From positions 1 through 34,021 of the forward strand of contig NZ_WMLF01000008.1 of assembly GCF_014156695.1 (NCBI RefSeq): a DNA stretch of 34,021 bases. The letters are read 5' to 3'. Of the stretch, positions 1-8,126 are shown one piece after another. The DNA comes from Streptomyces durbertensis. GTDB taxonomy: Bacteria; Actinomycetota; Actinomycetes; Streptomycetales; Streptomycetaceae. The notes beneath the pieces were generated by a model. The model made no database searches. It saw only the letters and a program-made list of their open reading frames with translations, and was not told the DNA's origin. Each line of letters starts with the position of its first letter. The stretch's first letter is position 1. Made by a program: the position numbers and the translations under genes.

Positions 1-1593
1 GTAGTCGACGCCGAGGGCCTCGAGCCGGGCGTAGTGGGCGGCCGTCACGCGCCGGTCGAAGTCGTCGAAGTCGCGGGTGGCGGGGTCGCTCCAGACGACC
101 TCGGCGAAGGCGGCGAGGCGGGGGAAGACCTGGTAGTCGAACCGCTGCTGGTTCTCCACGACCTCGGTCCACAGGTTGGCCTGGGCGCCGATGACGTGCC
201 GGGCGGCGTCGGTGCCGGCGAGCTGCGGCGGCACGGGCTCGAAGTGGTAGACGTCCCGCAGGGTGCGGACGTAGCCGATGGGGACGGGTTCGTCGTCGCC
301 GTCGGCCTGCCGGTGGTCGAGGTAGACGTGCTGTTCGGGGCACATGATCACGTCGTGGCCGGCGCGGGCGGCCTCGACGCCGCCGGCGTAGCCGCGCCAG
401 GAGGAGACGGTGGCGCCGGGGGTGAGGCCTTCGCCTTCCGGGCCGAGGCTGTCGCCCTCCAGGATCTCGTCCCAGCCGACGAGTCGGCGGCCGCGCGCGG
501 CGAGCCAGCGGTCGAAGTGCCGGATGAACCAGGCCTGGAGTCCGTCCTCGTCGCGCAGCCCGAGTTCGGCGATGCGGCGCTGGGCGGTGGCGGAGGCGCG
601 CCACTGGTCCTTGACGGCCTCGTCGCCGCCGAGGTGGACGAACTCGCCGGGGAAGACGTCGAGTACCTCCTCCAGCACGTTCTCGAAGAAGCGGAGGGTG
701 TGTTCGGTGGGGGCGAGGATGTGCGGGCTGACGCCCCAGCCGGTCCACACGTCGAGTCCGGCGGCCTGCTCGGGGGTGAGGGCGTCGGTGTTGCCGAGTT
801 CGGGGTAGGCGGTGACGGTGGCCTGGGAGTGTCCGGGGATGTCGATCTCGGGTACGACGGTGATGTGGCGTGCGGCGGCGTAGGCGACGATCTCCCGCAG
901 GTCGTCCTGGGTGTAGCGGCCGCCGTGGACGCGCTCGTCCCACAGGTCGGAGGCGGTGTGCCCGACGCGGGTGCGGGGCCGCCGGGCGCCGACCTCGGTG
1001 AGTTTCGGGTAGCGGCGGATCTCCATGCGCCAGCCCTGGTCGTCGGTCAGGTGCAGGTGCAGGACGTTGAGTTTGTGCGCGGCGAGCAGGTCGAGGGTGC
1101 GCAGCACGCCTTCCTTGGGCGTGAAGTGGCGGGAGACGTCGAGCATGAAGCCGCGCCAGCGCATGCGGGGCCGGTCGCTGATCCGGGCGTGCGGCAGTGT
1201 CCAGGCCGTGGTGCGGCCGAGGTTCGCGCGCCGGTGGGCGTCGGGGCCGAGGAGTTGGCGCAGTGTCTGGGCGCCCCAGAAGACGCCGGCGGCGTCGCCG
1301 CCGAGGAGTTCCACGCCGTGCTCGGTGATCTCCAGCCGGTACGCCTCGGGGTCGGGCACGGCGGCCGGGTCGACGGCGAGCCGCAGCACGGGGCCGTCGG
1401 CGTGCCCGGTGTGCGGGGGCAGGTCGAGGCCGGTGGCGGTGCCGACCGTGGCGCGCAGCCAGCGGGCGACGTCCTCGGTGCCGGGCCCGGCGTCCAGGAC
1501 GGTGCCCGCGTCGAGTGTCAACTCACCTCCGTCCACGCGTACTTCGCGGGGGGCGGGGACAAGGCCGAGGCCGGGGAGCGGGGTGTCGGTCAT
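1..1593 (-). CDS. GH20 beta-N-acetylhexosaminidase (DasD-like), C-terminus cut by window edge
   Basis: Reading leftward from the ATG at 1593 (second gene strand) gives 531 codons open to base 1. The N-terminal part is the GH20b-type domain. The catalytic barrel begins near MRWRGFMLDVSRHF and continues with LNVLHLHLTDDQGWRMEIRRYP. The family signature HLGGDEA, with its Asp-Glu catalytic pair, lies at about 618-640. The last visible residues, ARLEALGVDY, resemble the usual GH20 C-terminus, so only a few residues are missing. Family knowledge: hydrolysis of terminal beta-GlcNAc from chitobiose and related sugars. No signal peptide is visible, so it is probably cytoplasmic. It starts 6 nt after the stop of the permease gene and is the last gene of a sugar-uptake operon, as dasD follows dasABC in Streptomyces. 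The substrate is inferred from this synteny. Confidence 0.9.
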   Translation of the reverse strand, partial: MTDTPLPGLGLVPAPREVRVDGGELTLDAGTVLDAGPGTEDVARWLRATVGTATGLDLPPHTGHADGPVLRLAVDPAAVPDPEAYRLEITEHGVELLGGDAAGVFWGAQTLRQLLGPDAHRRANLGRTTAWTLPHARISDRPRMRWRGFMLDVSRHFTPKEGVLRTLDLLAAHKLNVLHLHLTDDQGWRMEIRRYPKLTEVGARRPRTRVGHTASDLWDERVHGGRYTQDDLREIVAYAAARHITVVPEIDIPGHSQATVTAYPELGNTDALTPEQAAGLDVWTGWGVSPHILAPTEHTLRFFENVLEEVLDVFPGEFVHLGGDEAVKDQWRASATAQRRIAELGLRDEDGLQAWFIRHFDRWLAARGRRLVGWDEILEGDSLGPEGEGLTPGATVSSWRGYAGGVEAARAGHDVIMCPEQHVYLDHRQADGDDEPVPIGYVRTLRDVYHFEPVPPQLAGTDAARHVIGAQANLWTEVVENQQRFDYQVFPRLAAFAEVVWSDPATRDFDDFDRRVTAAHYARLEALGVDY

Positions 1594-1599
1594 GGGGGA

Positions 1600-2427
1600 T
1601 CAGTCCTTCACCGCGCCGCCGAGTCCGGAGACCAGGCGGCGCTGCACGAGTACGAAGAAGACGAGTACCGGGATCGTCATCACGGTGGAGGCGGCCATCA
1701 CGCCGCCCCAGTCGGGGGTGTCGGTGTCGAAGAAGACGAGCAGGGCCATGGGCAGTGTGGAGTTCTCGGTGGCGCTGATGATGAACGACTTGGCGAAGAG
1801 GAAGTCGTTCCAGGTGGAGATGAAGGAGAACACGCTGACCGCGGTGAGTCCGGGGAAGACCAGCGGGAAGAGGATCTGCCACAGGAAGCGGGTGCGGCTC
1901 GCGCCGTCGAGGTACGCCTGTTCCTCCAGCGACTCGGGGACGGCCCGGACGAAGCCGCGCAGCATCCAGATCGCGAACGGCAGGGAGAACGCCAGGTGCG
2001 GCAGCACCAGCGAGCCGAGAGTGTTGAGCAGTCCGGCGTCCCGCATCAGGAAGAACATGGGGATGGTCAGCGCCTCGATCGGCACCATCTGGGCGACCAG
2101 GAACATGATCAGCAGGGTGGTGCGGAACCTGAACCGGAAGCGGGTGACGGCGGTCGCGGCGAGGAAGGCGATCAGCGCGGAGGCCAGGACGACCGTGCCG
2201 GCGACGAGCAGGCTGTTGAGGAAGTACCGCCCGAGGTCCTGCTGTTCGAAGACGCGCCGGAAGGAGTCGAGGGTGGGGCTGAGGGTCCAGGGTCGCGGCT
2301 CGGTGGACTGCACCTCGCCGGCCGGTTTGAACGCGGACAGCGCCATCCAGTACAGCGGGAAGGCGACCACCACGGCGACGAGCAGGGCGGTCACCTCGGC
2401 GGCCAGCCGCCAGGGTCGTCGGATCAC
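1600..2427 (-). CDS. ABC sugar transporter permease (MalG/DasC-like)
   Basis: This 275-residue inner-membrane permease starts at a GTG (2427) that overlaps the stop of the upstream permease by 4 nt (GTGA), indicating translational coupling. It has an N-terminal membrane anchor (LLVAVVVAFPLYWMALSAF), further hydrophobic segments, and the cytoplasmic EAA-loop region SLEEQAYLDGASRTRFLWQI that contacts the ATPase. Length and layout fit the MalG half of carbohydrate (CUT1) importers. No ATPase is encoded here. Streptomyces das-type importers use the shared MsiK ATPase encoded elsewhere, which would explain this. The likely substrate, an N-acetylglucosamine oligomer such as chitobiose, is inferred from the adjacent GH20 gene. 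Confidence 0.93.
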   Translation of the reverse strand: MIRRPWRLAAEVTALLVAVVVAFPLYWMALSAFKPAGEVQSTEPRPWTLSPTLDSFRRVFEQQDLGRYFLNSLLVAGTVVLASALIAFLAATAVTRFRFRFRTTLLIMFLVAQMVPIEALTIPMFFLMRDAGLLNTLGSLVLPHLAFSLPFAIWMLRGFVRAVPESLEEQAYLDGASRTRFLWQILFPLVFPGLTAVSVFSFISTWNDFLFAKSFIISATENSTLPMALLVFFDTDTPDWGGVMAASTVMTIPVLVFFVLVQRRLVSGLGGAVKD

Positions 2428-3329
2428 AGCTCCTCCCCCTTCCGGCGGATGATCCGCAGGTAGACCAGCGTCACGGCGAGCAGGATCAGCAGCATCACGA
2501 CGCCGATCGCCGAGCCGAGGCTGTACTGCGAGGAGGCGAACGCCTTCTGGTACGCGTACACGTTGAGCACCAGGTTCTGGCCGGCGATGCCGCCGCCTCC
2601 GGTCATCACGTAGATCTGGGTGAACACCTTGAAGTCCCAGATGATCGACTGGATCGTCACCACGGCGAGGATGGGCCGCAGCATCGGGGCCATGACGCTG
2701 CGCCAGATCCGCCAGGTGGAGGCGCCGTCCAGGGACGCGGCCTCCAGCACCTCGGAGGGGATCGCGCGGATGCCGGCGTACATCGTCACCATCACAAACG
2801 GGAACGAGCACCAGACCACCGCGAACAGCACCAGGGCGAAGGCGCTGTACCGGCCGTAGGTCCAGGAGTAGTCCTCCAGGCCGAGCAGCTTGTTGGCCGG
2901 TCCGAAGTCGGCGTCGAAGAGGAACACCCACACGGTGGAGCCGGTGATGGCCGGGGTCGCCCACGCGCCGAGCGAGGCCAGCATCAGCAGCGTCCTCGGC
3001 ACGGCCCGGATCCGGGTGAGCAGCACGGCGAGCGCGCAGCCGACGGCGAGCGTGCACAGCACGCAGGCGGCGGCGAAGACGACGGTGGCGCCGAGCACGC
3101 TCCAGAACTGCTCGTCGGCGAGGAGTTCGCGGTAGTTGTCCAGGCCCCGGAAGGTGGTCGGTTCACCGCCGCTGACCTGGGCCTGGGTGTACTCGAGGAA
3201 GGAGATCAGGCCGAGCTGGTAGATCGGGTAGACCAGCAGCCCGGCCAGTACGACAAGTGCGGGGGCCAGGTAGAGCCACGGCGTCCAGCCGGCTCCCCGC
3301 ACGTCCGTGACCTTGGTGGTGCGGGCCAT
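2424..3329 (-). CDS. ABC sugar transporter permease (MalF/DasB-like)
   Basis: A 301-residue membrane protein of the MalF/DasB type. The first membrane span (LYLAPALVVLAGLLVYPIY) follows a short cytoplasmic N-terminus. The EAA-type loop is EVLEAASLDGASTWRIWRSV, and a final span (VVMLLILLAVTLVYL) ends in a basic tail. ATG at 3329 is 3 nt from the stop of the binding-protein gene. It pairs with the downstream permease to form the channel of a carbohydrate importer. Confidence 0.93.
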   Translation of the reverse strand: MARTTKVTDVRGAGWTPWLYLAPALVVLAGLLVYPIYQLGLISFLEYTQAQVSGGEPTTFRGLDNYRELLADEQFWSVLGATVVFAAACVLCTLAVGCALAVLLTRIRAVPRTLLMLASLGAWATPAITGSTVWVFLFDADFGPANKLLGLEDYSWTYGRYSAFALVLFAVVWCSFPFVMVTMYAGIRAIPSEVLEAASLDGASTWRIWRSVMAPMLRPILAVVTIQSIIWDFKVFTQIYVMTGGGGIAGQNLVLNVYAYQKAFASSQYSLGSAIGVVMLLILLAVTLVYLRIIRRKGEEL

Positions 3330-3332
3330 GTG

Positions 3333-4649
3333 TCAGCTCGCGGTCTTGGTGAAGGTGTCGTTCATCCTGTGTGCGGCGTCGGCGGAGGCGGTGTCGACGT
3401 CCTTCCGGCCGCTGGCGATCTCCTGGAACATCGTGGGCAGCACCTGGCCGGCGTCGATCTGGCCCCAGGCGGGGGTGGCGGGGACAAAGCGGGCCCCGGC
3501 CTGGAGGGTGCGGACGAACGGCTCGACAAACGGCTCGTCGGCGGCGACCTCCTCGCGGACGTCGTCGAACGTCGGCAGGAAGCCCATGGCCTCGAACAGT
3601 TCGCGCTGCGTCTGCTTCCCGGCCAGCTCGCGCATCAGCTCGACGGCGAGCGTGCGGTGGGAGGTGCTGCGCAGCACGCCGAGGTTGTTCCCGCCGGCGA
3701 ACGCCGGGGCGATCTCGCCGGACCTCACGCCGGGCAGCGGCACCACGGCGTACTTCCCCTTCACCCCGCCGGCCTCGACGGCCTGGCGGCTGAAGTCGCC
3801 GGCGATCGCCATGCCCGCCTTGCCGGCGGCGAACGCCTCGACGGTGTCGTTGCCGCCCATCCGGGCGCAGCGGGACGCCGGGCAGTTGTCCTTGCCGAAC
3901 AGGTCCGTGTAGGCGGTGATGCCGGCGCGGGAGGCGGGGCTGTCGACGGCCGCGCGGAACTTCCCGTCCCGCTCGGTGGCGATGTCGCCGCCGTGTGCCC
4001 AGACGAAGGGCATCGCGCCGTAGGTGTAGGCGCCGCCGACGGCGAGGCCGTACAGGTCGGGCCGCTCGGCGCGGATGCGGCGGGCGGTGTCGGCGACCTC
4101 CTTCAGCGTGCGCGGCGGCTTCAGCCCGAGGTCGTCGAAGACGTCGGTGCGGTAGTAGAGGGCGCGCACGCCGACGAAGAGCGGTGCGCCGTAGACCTTG
4201 CCGTCGACGGTGACCGAGGCGCGGGCGGTGCCGTCGGTGTCCTTCGCCTCGTCCCAGGCGTCGAACTCCTCGGTCACGTCGGCGAGTCCGCCGTCCCGGA
4301 CGTAGCCGGCGGTGTCGGTGTTGCCGTACTCGACGAGGTCGGGGGCGGAGGCGGGGTCGTTGAAGGCCGCCTTCATCCGCTCGGCGCGGCTTTCCACCGG
4401 TATGTAGCGGACGTCGACCTTCACGCCCTCGTGGCGCGCGGTGAAGGCCTTCACCGCCTTGTCGACGATCGCGGCCTTCGGCTTGTTGTTCACCTCCTGG
4501 AACAGCCAGACGCGCAGCGTGCCGGTCTTCCGGTCGGTGCCGTCGCCGCGGTTGTCGGAGGTGCTGGGCGCGCAGCCGGTCGCGGTGGCCGTGAGGCCGG
4601 CGAGCAGCAGCGCGGACAGGGTCGTCGTGAGACGTGTGGAGAGTTTCAT
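3333..4649 (-). CDS. extracellular sugar-binding lipoprotein (DasA/CUT1 family)
   Basis: A 438-residue solute-binding protein, first gene of the operon. It has a classical lipoprotein signal: MKLSTRLTTTLSALLLAG followed by the lipobox TATGC, with Cys26 as the lipidated residue. The mature part matches family 1 extracellular solute-binding proteins (LRVWLFQEVNN, SAPDLVEYGNTDTAGYV, GKAGMAIAGDFS). ATG at 4649 is preceded by GGGAG with 7-nt spacing. Order (binding protein, two permeases, GH20) matches dasABC-dasD, the chitobiose uptake system of Streptomyces. A paralogue with another GlcNAc- or glucose-containing ligand is possible. It probably marks the border of the PKS cluster rather than belonging to it. 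Confidence 0.92.
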   Translation of the reverse strand: MKLSTRLTTTLSALLLAGLTATATGCAPSTSDNRGDGTDRKTGTLRVWLFQEVNNKPKAAIVDKAVKAFTARHEGVKVDVRYIPVESRAERMKAAFNDPASAPDLVEYGNTDTAGYVRDGGLADVTEEFDAWDEAKDTDGTARASVTVDGKVYGAPLFVGVRALYYRTDVFDDLGLKPPRTLKEVADTARRIRAERPDLYGLAVGGAYTYGAMPFVWAHGGDIATERDGKFRAAVDSPASRAGITAYTDLFGKDNCPASRCARMGGNDTVEAFAAGKAGMAIAGDFSRQAVEAGGVKGKYAVVPLPGVRSGEIAPAFAGGNNLGVLRSTSHRTLAVELMRELAGKQTQRELFEAMGFLPTFDDVREEVAADEPFVEPFVRTLQAGARFVPATPAWGQIDAGQVLPTMFQEIASGRKDVDTASADAAHRMNDTFTKTAS

Positions 4650-4667
4650 GGCCGCACTCCCTGCGTT

Positions 4668-4684
4668 GTTGCGTCATGCGCAAC
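4668..4684. promoter_or_regulatory. 17-bp inverted repeat, putative operator of the sugar-uptake operon
   Basis: GTTGCG-N5-CGCAAC, a perfect 6-bp dyad, lies 19-35 nt upstream of the binding-protein start, where a LacI- or ROK-type repressor would be expected to act. It does not resemble the DasR dre consensus (ACTGGTCTAGACCACT as I recall it). The regulator is unknown and no regulator gene is adjacent. Confidence 0.5.
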
Positions 4685-4793
4685 GGGCGTTTCGTTCCGC
4701 ACAATTGGGCGCAGGCTATGGCGCGCCGTTCGTCTCGAACAAGAGAGCTGGCGAAGCTGTGATCCCCAGCCGCACTCCCTGCAACGCCCGGCC

Positions 4794-4836
4794 CCGAGCG
4801 GCCCTCCAGCGGGGCGAGAGGCGCGCCCGGAAGGCT
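4794..4836 (+). promoter_or_regulatory. SARP-type operator/promoter for the SnoaL-like gene
   Basis: Heptamers CCGAGCG (4794), TCCAGCG (4805) and GAGAGGC (4816) are spaced exactly 11 bp apart. After an 8-bp gap comes the -10-like hexamer AAGGCT (4831-4836). Repeat phasing and the 8-bp gap are the known layout of SARP-activated promoters such as those of ActII-ORF4 and DnrI. The predicted 5' leader is about 65 nt. Confidence 0.62.
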
Positions 4837-4907
4837 GGCCGGCGACCGCGCCGTTCGGGCGCGCGGCCGTCCCTTCGGGGACGGGTGGGCACGTGAGAGG
4901 AGCTGCC

Positions 4908-5390
4908 ATGTCTCGGCCGGCCAGTACCCCCCGGCACCCCGTGGTGACCGGAGACCTCTACGCGGAGGTGCGGACCTTCTACGCCCGCCAGATGCGGCGG
5001 GTCGACTCACTGGACATCGAGGGCTTCGCGGACACGTTCGTCGAGGACGGCGAGGTGGTGCACGCCGGGGGCCGGCGGCAGCGGGGCCGGGCGGAGATGA
5101 TCGCCGGGATGCGCGCGGCGCTGCCCCGCTACCGGGACATCGCCGTCCGGCACTGGTTCGACCACCTTCTCATCGAGCCGGACCCGGCCGATCCGGACGT
5201 CATCCGCACCTCGTACTACACCCTGGTCACCCAGACCGACCGCTCCGGGAAGGTCTGTTTCCAGCCGACGTTCACCGTGGCGGACGTGCTCGTCCGCCGG
5301 GACGGCCGGCTGCTCACGCTCTCCCGGGTCATCGAGCAGGACTCCCCGGTCGAACCGGCGGTCGGCTCCGAGGAGCGGTCGGCTGCCTGA
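4908..5390 (+). CDS. SnoaL/NTF2-like polyketide tailoring protein
   Basis: A 160-residue protein of the NTF2-like/SnoaL fold: an N-terminal helical part (YAEVRTFYARQMRRVDSLDI), then the family pattern FADTFVEDGEVVHAGG and the sheet part DHLLIEPDPADPDVIRTSYY. ATG at 4908 has the good ribosome site GAGAGGAG. Family members in aromatic polyketide clusters include cyclases, hydroxylases and dehydratases, so the exact reaction cannot be assigned. It is probably a single-gene unit under its own SARP-type promoter, followed by a strong hairpin, and is the first gene on the cluster side of the left border. Confidence 0.8.
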   Translation: MSRPASTPRHPVVTGDLYAEVRTFYARQMRRVDSLDIEGFADTFVEDGEVVHAGGRRQRGRAEMIAGMRAALPRYRDIAVRHWFDHLLIEPDPADPDVIRTSYYTLVTQTDRSGKVCFQPTFTVADVLVRRDGRLLTLSRVIEQDSPVEPAVGSEERSAA

Positions 5391-5403
5391 CCGCCCGGAA
5401 CGC

Positions 5404-5449
5404 CCGAGCGGCCCCTGCCCCCCTGCGCGGGGTGGCCGGGGCCGCTCGG
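5404..5449. terminator. hairpin terminator after the SnoaL-like gene
   Basis: Perfect 12-bp arms (5404-5415 and 5438-5449) enclose a 22-nt GC-rich loop that can itself pair. There is no T-tract, which is usual in Streptomyces. It lies between convergent genes and may serve both strands. Confidence 0.75.
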
Positions 5450-5464
5450 CGGCGTGCGCCGCGC

Positions 5465-5623
5465 TCAGTCGATACCGCGGCAGATGTGGTGGTCCCGCGG
5501 GTCGTCGTCCGGTTCTCCCGCGAGCAGCAGCGGCGGCGGGGAAGGGGTTCGACCCTCGTGCGGCGCCGTCGGCGGCGGGGTGGTGGTGGACAGGCGTGGC
5601 GGGGTGAGCGTTGGTGCGGCCAT
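5465..5623 (-). CDS. 52-residue small protein, unrecognised
   Basis: ATG at 5623 has a good ribosome site (GAAGGAG, 7 nt upstream) and the frame stays open to TGA at 5465-5467. The product begins MAAPTLTPPRLSTTTPPPTA, is proline/threonine-rich over its first half, and ends with LLLAGEPDDDPRDHHICRGI plus D: an acidic DDD, two His and a single Cys. No membrane segment or known domain is seen. It lies on the same strand downstream of the cyclase/reductase/ketoreductase operon, separated by the repeat block at 5645-5742. It could be a small structural protein, a peptide precursor or a chance ORF. The ribosome site and the non-repetitive C-terminal half favour a real gene. Confidence 0.45.
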   Translation of the reverse strand: MAAPTLTPPRLSTTTPPPTAPHEGRTPSPPPLLLAGEPDDDPRDHHICRGID

Positions 5624-5644
5624 GGGTCTCGCTCCTTCTATCCG

Positions 5645-5742
5645 GTGCCTTCCCGTCCTTCCCTTCCCGCCGGGCGGAGGAGAAGCCGGGAAGGCCGGGA
5701 AGGCCGGGAAGGCCGGGAAGGAGGGGCAAGGCGGGAAGGCAC
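5645..5742. repeat. 9-bp tandem repeat inside a long inverted repeat
   Basis: Four perfect head-to-tail copies of GCCGGGAAG occupy 5685-5720. The block is framed by inverted 11-mers GTGCCTTCCCG (5645-5655) and CGGGAAGGCAC (5732-5742). Further C/T-rich sequence at 5650-5670 can pair with the G/A-rich repeats, so the whole may fold as one slippery hairpin. It lies just after the cyclase stop and could act as a terminator for the minus-strand operon. Confidence 0.75.
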
Positions 5743-5744
5743 GG

Positions 5745-6671
5745 TCAGGCGTGGCAGGCGGGGACTCCGCCGTGGAACTCGGCCATCTCGCCGAACGACG
5801 CCACGATGTCCAGTCGGGCGCCCGGCTCCAGGCCGTCGAGCTCGGCGTAGGCGCGGTGCAGGTTGCCGACCAGGCGCTCCGGGTCGACCAGGTGGGAGAA
5901 CGCGCCCAGTGGTGTGCGCCGGGCGAGGTCGAGAACGGTGAGACGGTCGCGCTTCCCGCGTTCGGCGACCTCGCCGATCCAGCGCAGGTAGGCCTCCGTC
6001 TCGTCCAGGAGTTCCGCGCCGCCCACCGGCCCGTGCCCTGGCACGACGATCTCCGGTCGCAGGGCGCGGAGTTCGGACAGCGCGCGGAGCGAGCCGCTGA
6101 GCGATCCCATCAGCACGTAGGGCGTCACGCCGGACCACACGAGGTCCCCGGTGAGGACCGTCGATCGCTCGGGCACCCAGACCACCACGTCGCTCGCCGT
6201 GTGGGCGGGCCCGACGTCGCGCAACTCCGCCCGTAGGCTGCCGAGATGGAGTGTCAGCTCGCCCTCGAAGGTGAGGGTCGGCAGGGTGAGCGGGGTCTCG
6301 CCCCAGCGCACGTCCGGCCAGAGGTGCTGCATGTGCAGGCCGGCCTCTTCGGAGTCGGCCCGGGTCCGCGCCGAGGCGATGACCCTGGCACGCGGGGTGA
6401 ACTGCGAGTTCCCGTAGGTGTGGTCGCCGTGGAAGTGGGTGTTGACCAGGTGGTCCGGGCCGTCCGGCACGACCCGCTGGACGGCCTTCCGCAGCGCGGT
6501 GGCCCGTTCCTCGGTCGCCGCGGTGTCGACGAGCAGGGCGGTGTCGTCACCGACGACCAGCCCGGCGTTGTTGAGGCACCAGCCACCGTCGGGCTGCACG
6601 AACGCGTGGACGCCGTCGGCGAGTCGGTCGAGCCGGGTGGGGGCGAGCAGGGGTGCGCTCACGGTGGTCAT
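5745..6671 (-). CDS. ActIV-like metallo-beta-lactamase-fold polyketide cyclase
   Basis: This 308-residue protein has the metal-binding pattern NTHFHGDHTYGN, a later His in GPAHTASDVVVW, the Asp of LTGDLVW and the last His in VPGHGP, so both metal sites look intact. Family knowledge: in aromatic PKS clusters ActIV of actinorhodin is an MBL-fold second-ring cyclase/thioesterase of about this size. Quorum lactonases and other hydrolases share the fold. The context (ketoreductase and flavin reductase upstream in one operon) supports a polyketide cyclase role. Its ATG overlaps the flavin reductase stop by 4 nt (ATGA), so the two are translationally coupled. Confidence 0.8.
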   Translation of the reverse strand: MTTVSAPLLAPTRLDRLADGVHAFVQPDGGWCLNNAGLVVGDDTALLVDTAATEERATALRKAVQRVVPDGPDHLVNTHFHGDHTYGNSQFTPRARVIASARTRADSEEAGLHMQHLWPDVRWGETPLTLPTLTFEGELTLHLGSLRAELRDVGPAHTASDVVVWVPERSTVLTGDLVWSGVTPYVLMGSLSGSLRALSELRALRPEIVVPGHGPVGGAELLDETEAYLRWIGEVAERGKRDRLTVLDLARRTPLGAFSHLVDPERLVGNLHRAYAELDGLEPGARLDIVASFGEMAEFHGGVPACHA

Positions 6672-7204
6672 GCGGTCTCCGCTCGGTCGGGGGGCAGCCG
6701 GGTGAAGCGGCCCTGGTGGAAGAGCAACGGGTCGGGGGTGCCGGCGGTCGCGGAGACGCCGACGACGGCGCCGAGCAGCAGGACGTGGTCCCCCGCCGGG
6801 ATCTCGTCCCGCAGCAGGCACTCGAAGTACGCCTGCGCGCCGGGCATCACGGCGTTGCCCGTGGCGCCCGGGACCGCCCCGAGCCGTTGCATGGCGGCGT
6901 GCCCGGACGGGCGGTCGGGCCGGCTGAACTCCGCGGCGAGCGCGGCCTGCGCGGCGCCCAGCACGTTGACGGCGTAGGAGCCGTGGCTGCTGATGTGCGG
7001 ACGGATCCGGCCCTCGGCGCGGACCGACACGAGCATCAGCAGCGGGTCGAGCGAGACGGAGGTCAGGCTGTTGAGGGTCATCACGGCCGTCTCCGCGCCG
7101 CAGCCCCGGGTGAGCAGGGTGACGCCCGTGGGGAAGCACCCCATCGCCGCCCGGAAGGCGCGCGTCTCGGGGGCGCGTGGCAGGGTGCCGGTCGCGTGGG
7201 TCAT
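6668..7204 (-). CDS. flavin reductase (ActVB/HpaC-like)
   Basis: A 178-residue protein of the flavin reductase-like domain family. Visible features are FPTGVTLLT, AVMTLNSLTSVSLDPLLMLVSV, YAVNVLG and the C-terminal PLLFHQGRFTRL. Family knowledge: NAD(P)H-dependent reduction of FMN or FAD, handed to a separate oxygenase. The natural partner is the ActVA-ORF5-like monooxygenase at 8787-9962, which needs such a reductase. The start is ATG at 7204, 64 nt downstream of the ketoreductase stop, in the same probable operon. Confidence 0.9.
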   Translation of the reverse strand: MTHATGTLPRAPETRAFRAAMGCFPTGVTLLTRGCGAETAVMTLNSLTSVSLDPLLMLVSVRAEGRIRPHISSHGSYAVNVLGAAQAALAAEFSRPDRPSGHAAMQRLGAVPGATGNAVMPGAQAYFECLLRDEIPAGDHVLLLGAVVGVSATAGTPDPLLFHQGRFTRLPPDRAETA

Positions 7205-7268
7205 GGTGGGCTCCGTCTCCGCGTGGGCTGGTGTGCTGCGGTCCGCGCGTCCCGCGGGCCGCCGGGTG

Positions 7269-8063
7269 TCAGTAGTTGCCCAGGCCGCCGCAGACGTTCA
7301 TGGCCTGGGCCGTGACGGAGCCGGCGACGTCGGACGCCAGGTAGCCGACGAGCCCGGCCACCTCCTCGGGAGTCGAGTACCGCCCCAGCGGGATCTTCGC
7401 GGTGAACCGTTCGTGGATCGCCTCCTCGGTCACCCCGTGGTGGGCCGCGTACCCGCGCCTCACCCGCTCGGCCATCGGCGTCTCCACGTAGCCGGGGCAG
7501 ACCGCGTTGACCGTGATGCCGGTCTTCGCCAGTTCCTTGCCGACCGCCTTGGTGAAGCCGATGACGCCGTGCTTGGAGGCCGAATAGGGCGCGGCCAGTT
7601 CGACGCCCTGCTTGCCGCCGGTGGAGGCGATGTTGATGATCCGCCCCCAGTCGCCGTCGCGCATCCGGCCGGCGGACAGCACCTCGCGGGTCATCCGGAA
7701 GGTGCCGTTGAGGTTGGTCTCGATGACGTCGTCCCAGAGTTCGTCGGGGAGTTCGGCGGTGACGCCGCCACCGCCCCGGCCCGCGTTGTTCACCAGGACG
7801 TCGATCCGCCCGTACTCGGCGACGGCCGCGGCGACGGCGTCCCTGATCTGCTCCGGCCGGGTGACGTCGCACTCGGTGCCCCCGACCTCCAGGCCCTCGG
7901 CCCGGAGCCGCTTCACCAGCGCGGCCACCCCCTCGGCGCTCCGCGCCACCCCGAACACGGCCATCCCCCGCCGGGCCAGCAGTTCGGTCACGGCGAGGCC
8001 GATCCCGCTGGTGGCGCCGGTGACCAGGGCGACGTGCCCGCCCGCTCGTCCCGCGTCTGTCAT
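7269..8063 (-). CDS. C-9 polyketide ketoreductase (ActIII-like SDR)
   Basis: A 264-residue short-chain dehydrogenase with the cofactor motif TGATSGIG, NNAG (in LVNNAGRGGGG), catalytic Ser in NIASTGGKQG and the YSASK Tyr/Lys pair. The C-terminus MNVCGGLGNY is almost diagnostic for ActIII-type C-9 ketoreductases. It would reduce the C-9 carbonyl of the nascent poly-beta-ketone. ATG at 8063 is preferred because GGGAG lies about 6 nt upstream; a GTG at 8066 is adjacent. It is first gene of the leftward operon and is driven by a strongly SARP-like promoter at 8127-8180. Confidence 0.95.
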   Translation of the reverse strand: MTDAGRAGGHVALVTGATSGIGLAVTELLARRGMAVFGVARSAEGVAALVKRLRAEGLEVGGTECDVTRPEQIRDAVAAAVAEYGRIDVLVNNAGRGGGGVTAELPDELWDDVIETNLNGTFRMTREVLSAGRMRDGDWGRIINIASTGGKQGVELAAPYSASKHGVIGFTKAVGKELAKTGITVNAVCPGYVETPMAERVRRGYAAHHGVTEEAIHERFTAKIPLGRYSTPEEVAGLVGYLASDVAGSVTAQAMNVCGGLGNY

Positions 8064-8126
8064 CACGTTCTCCCGTCCGATGGTCCCTCGCGCCGCGGTG
8101 ACGTGTGCGGCGTCGCGGTGGACCCG

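Noticed and set aside
34..2463. Very long plus-strand frame (over 800 codons) across the sugar operon
   Set aside because: It is antisense to a GH20 gene and two permeases whose conserved motifs are on the minus strand. The translation is Gly/Val/Glu-rich low complexity, typical of antisense frames in high-GC DNA.
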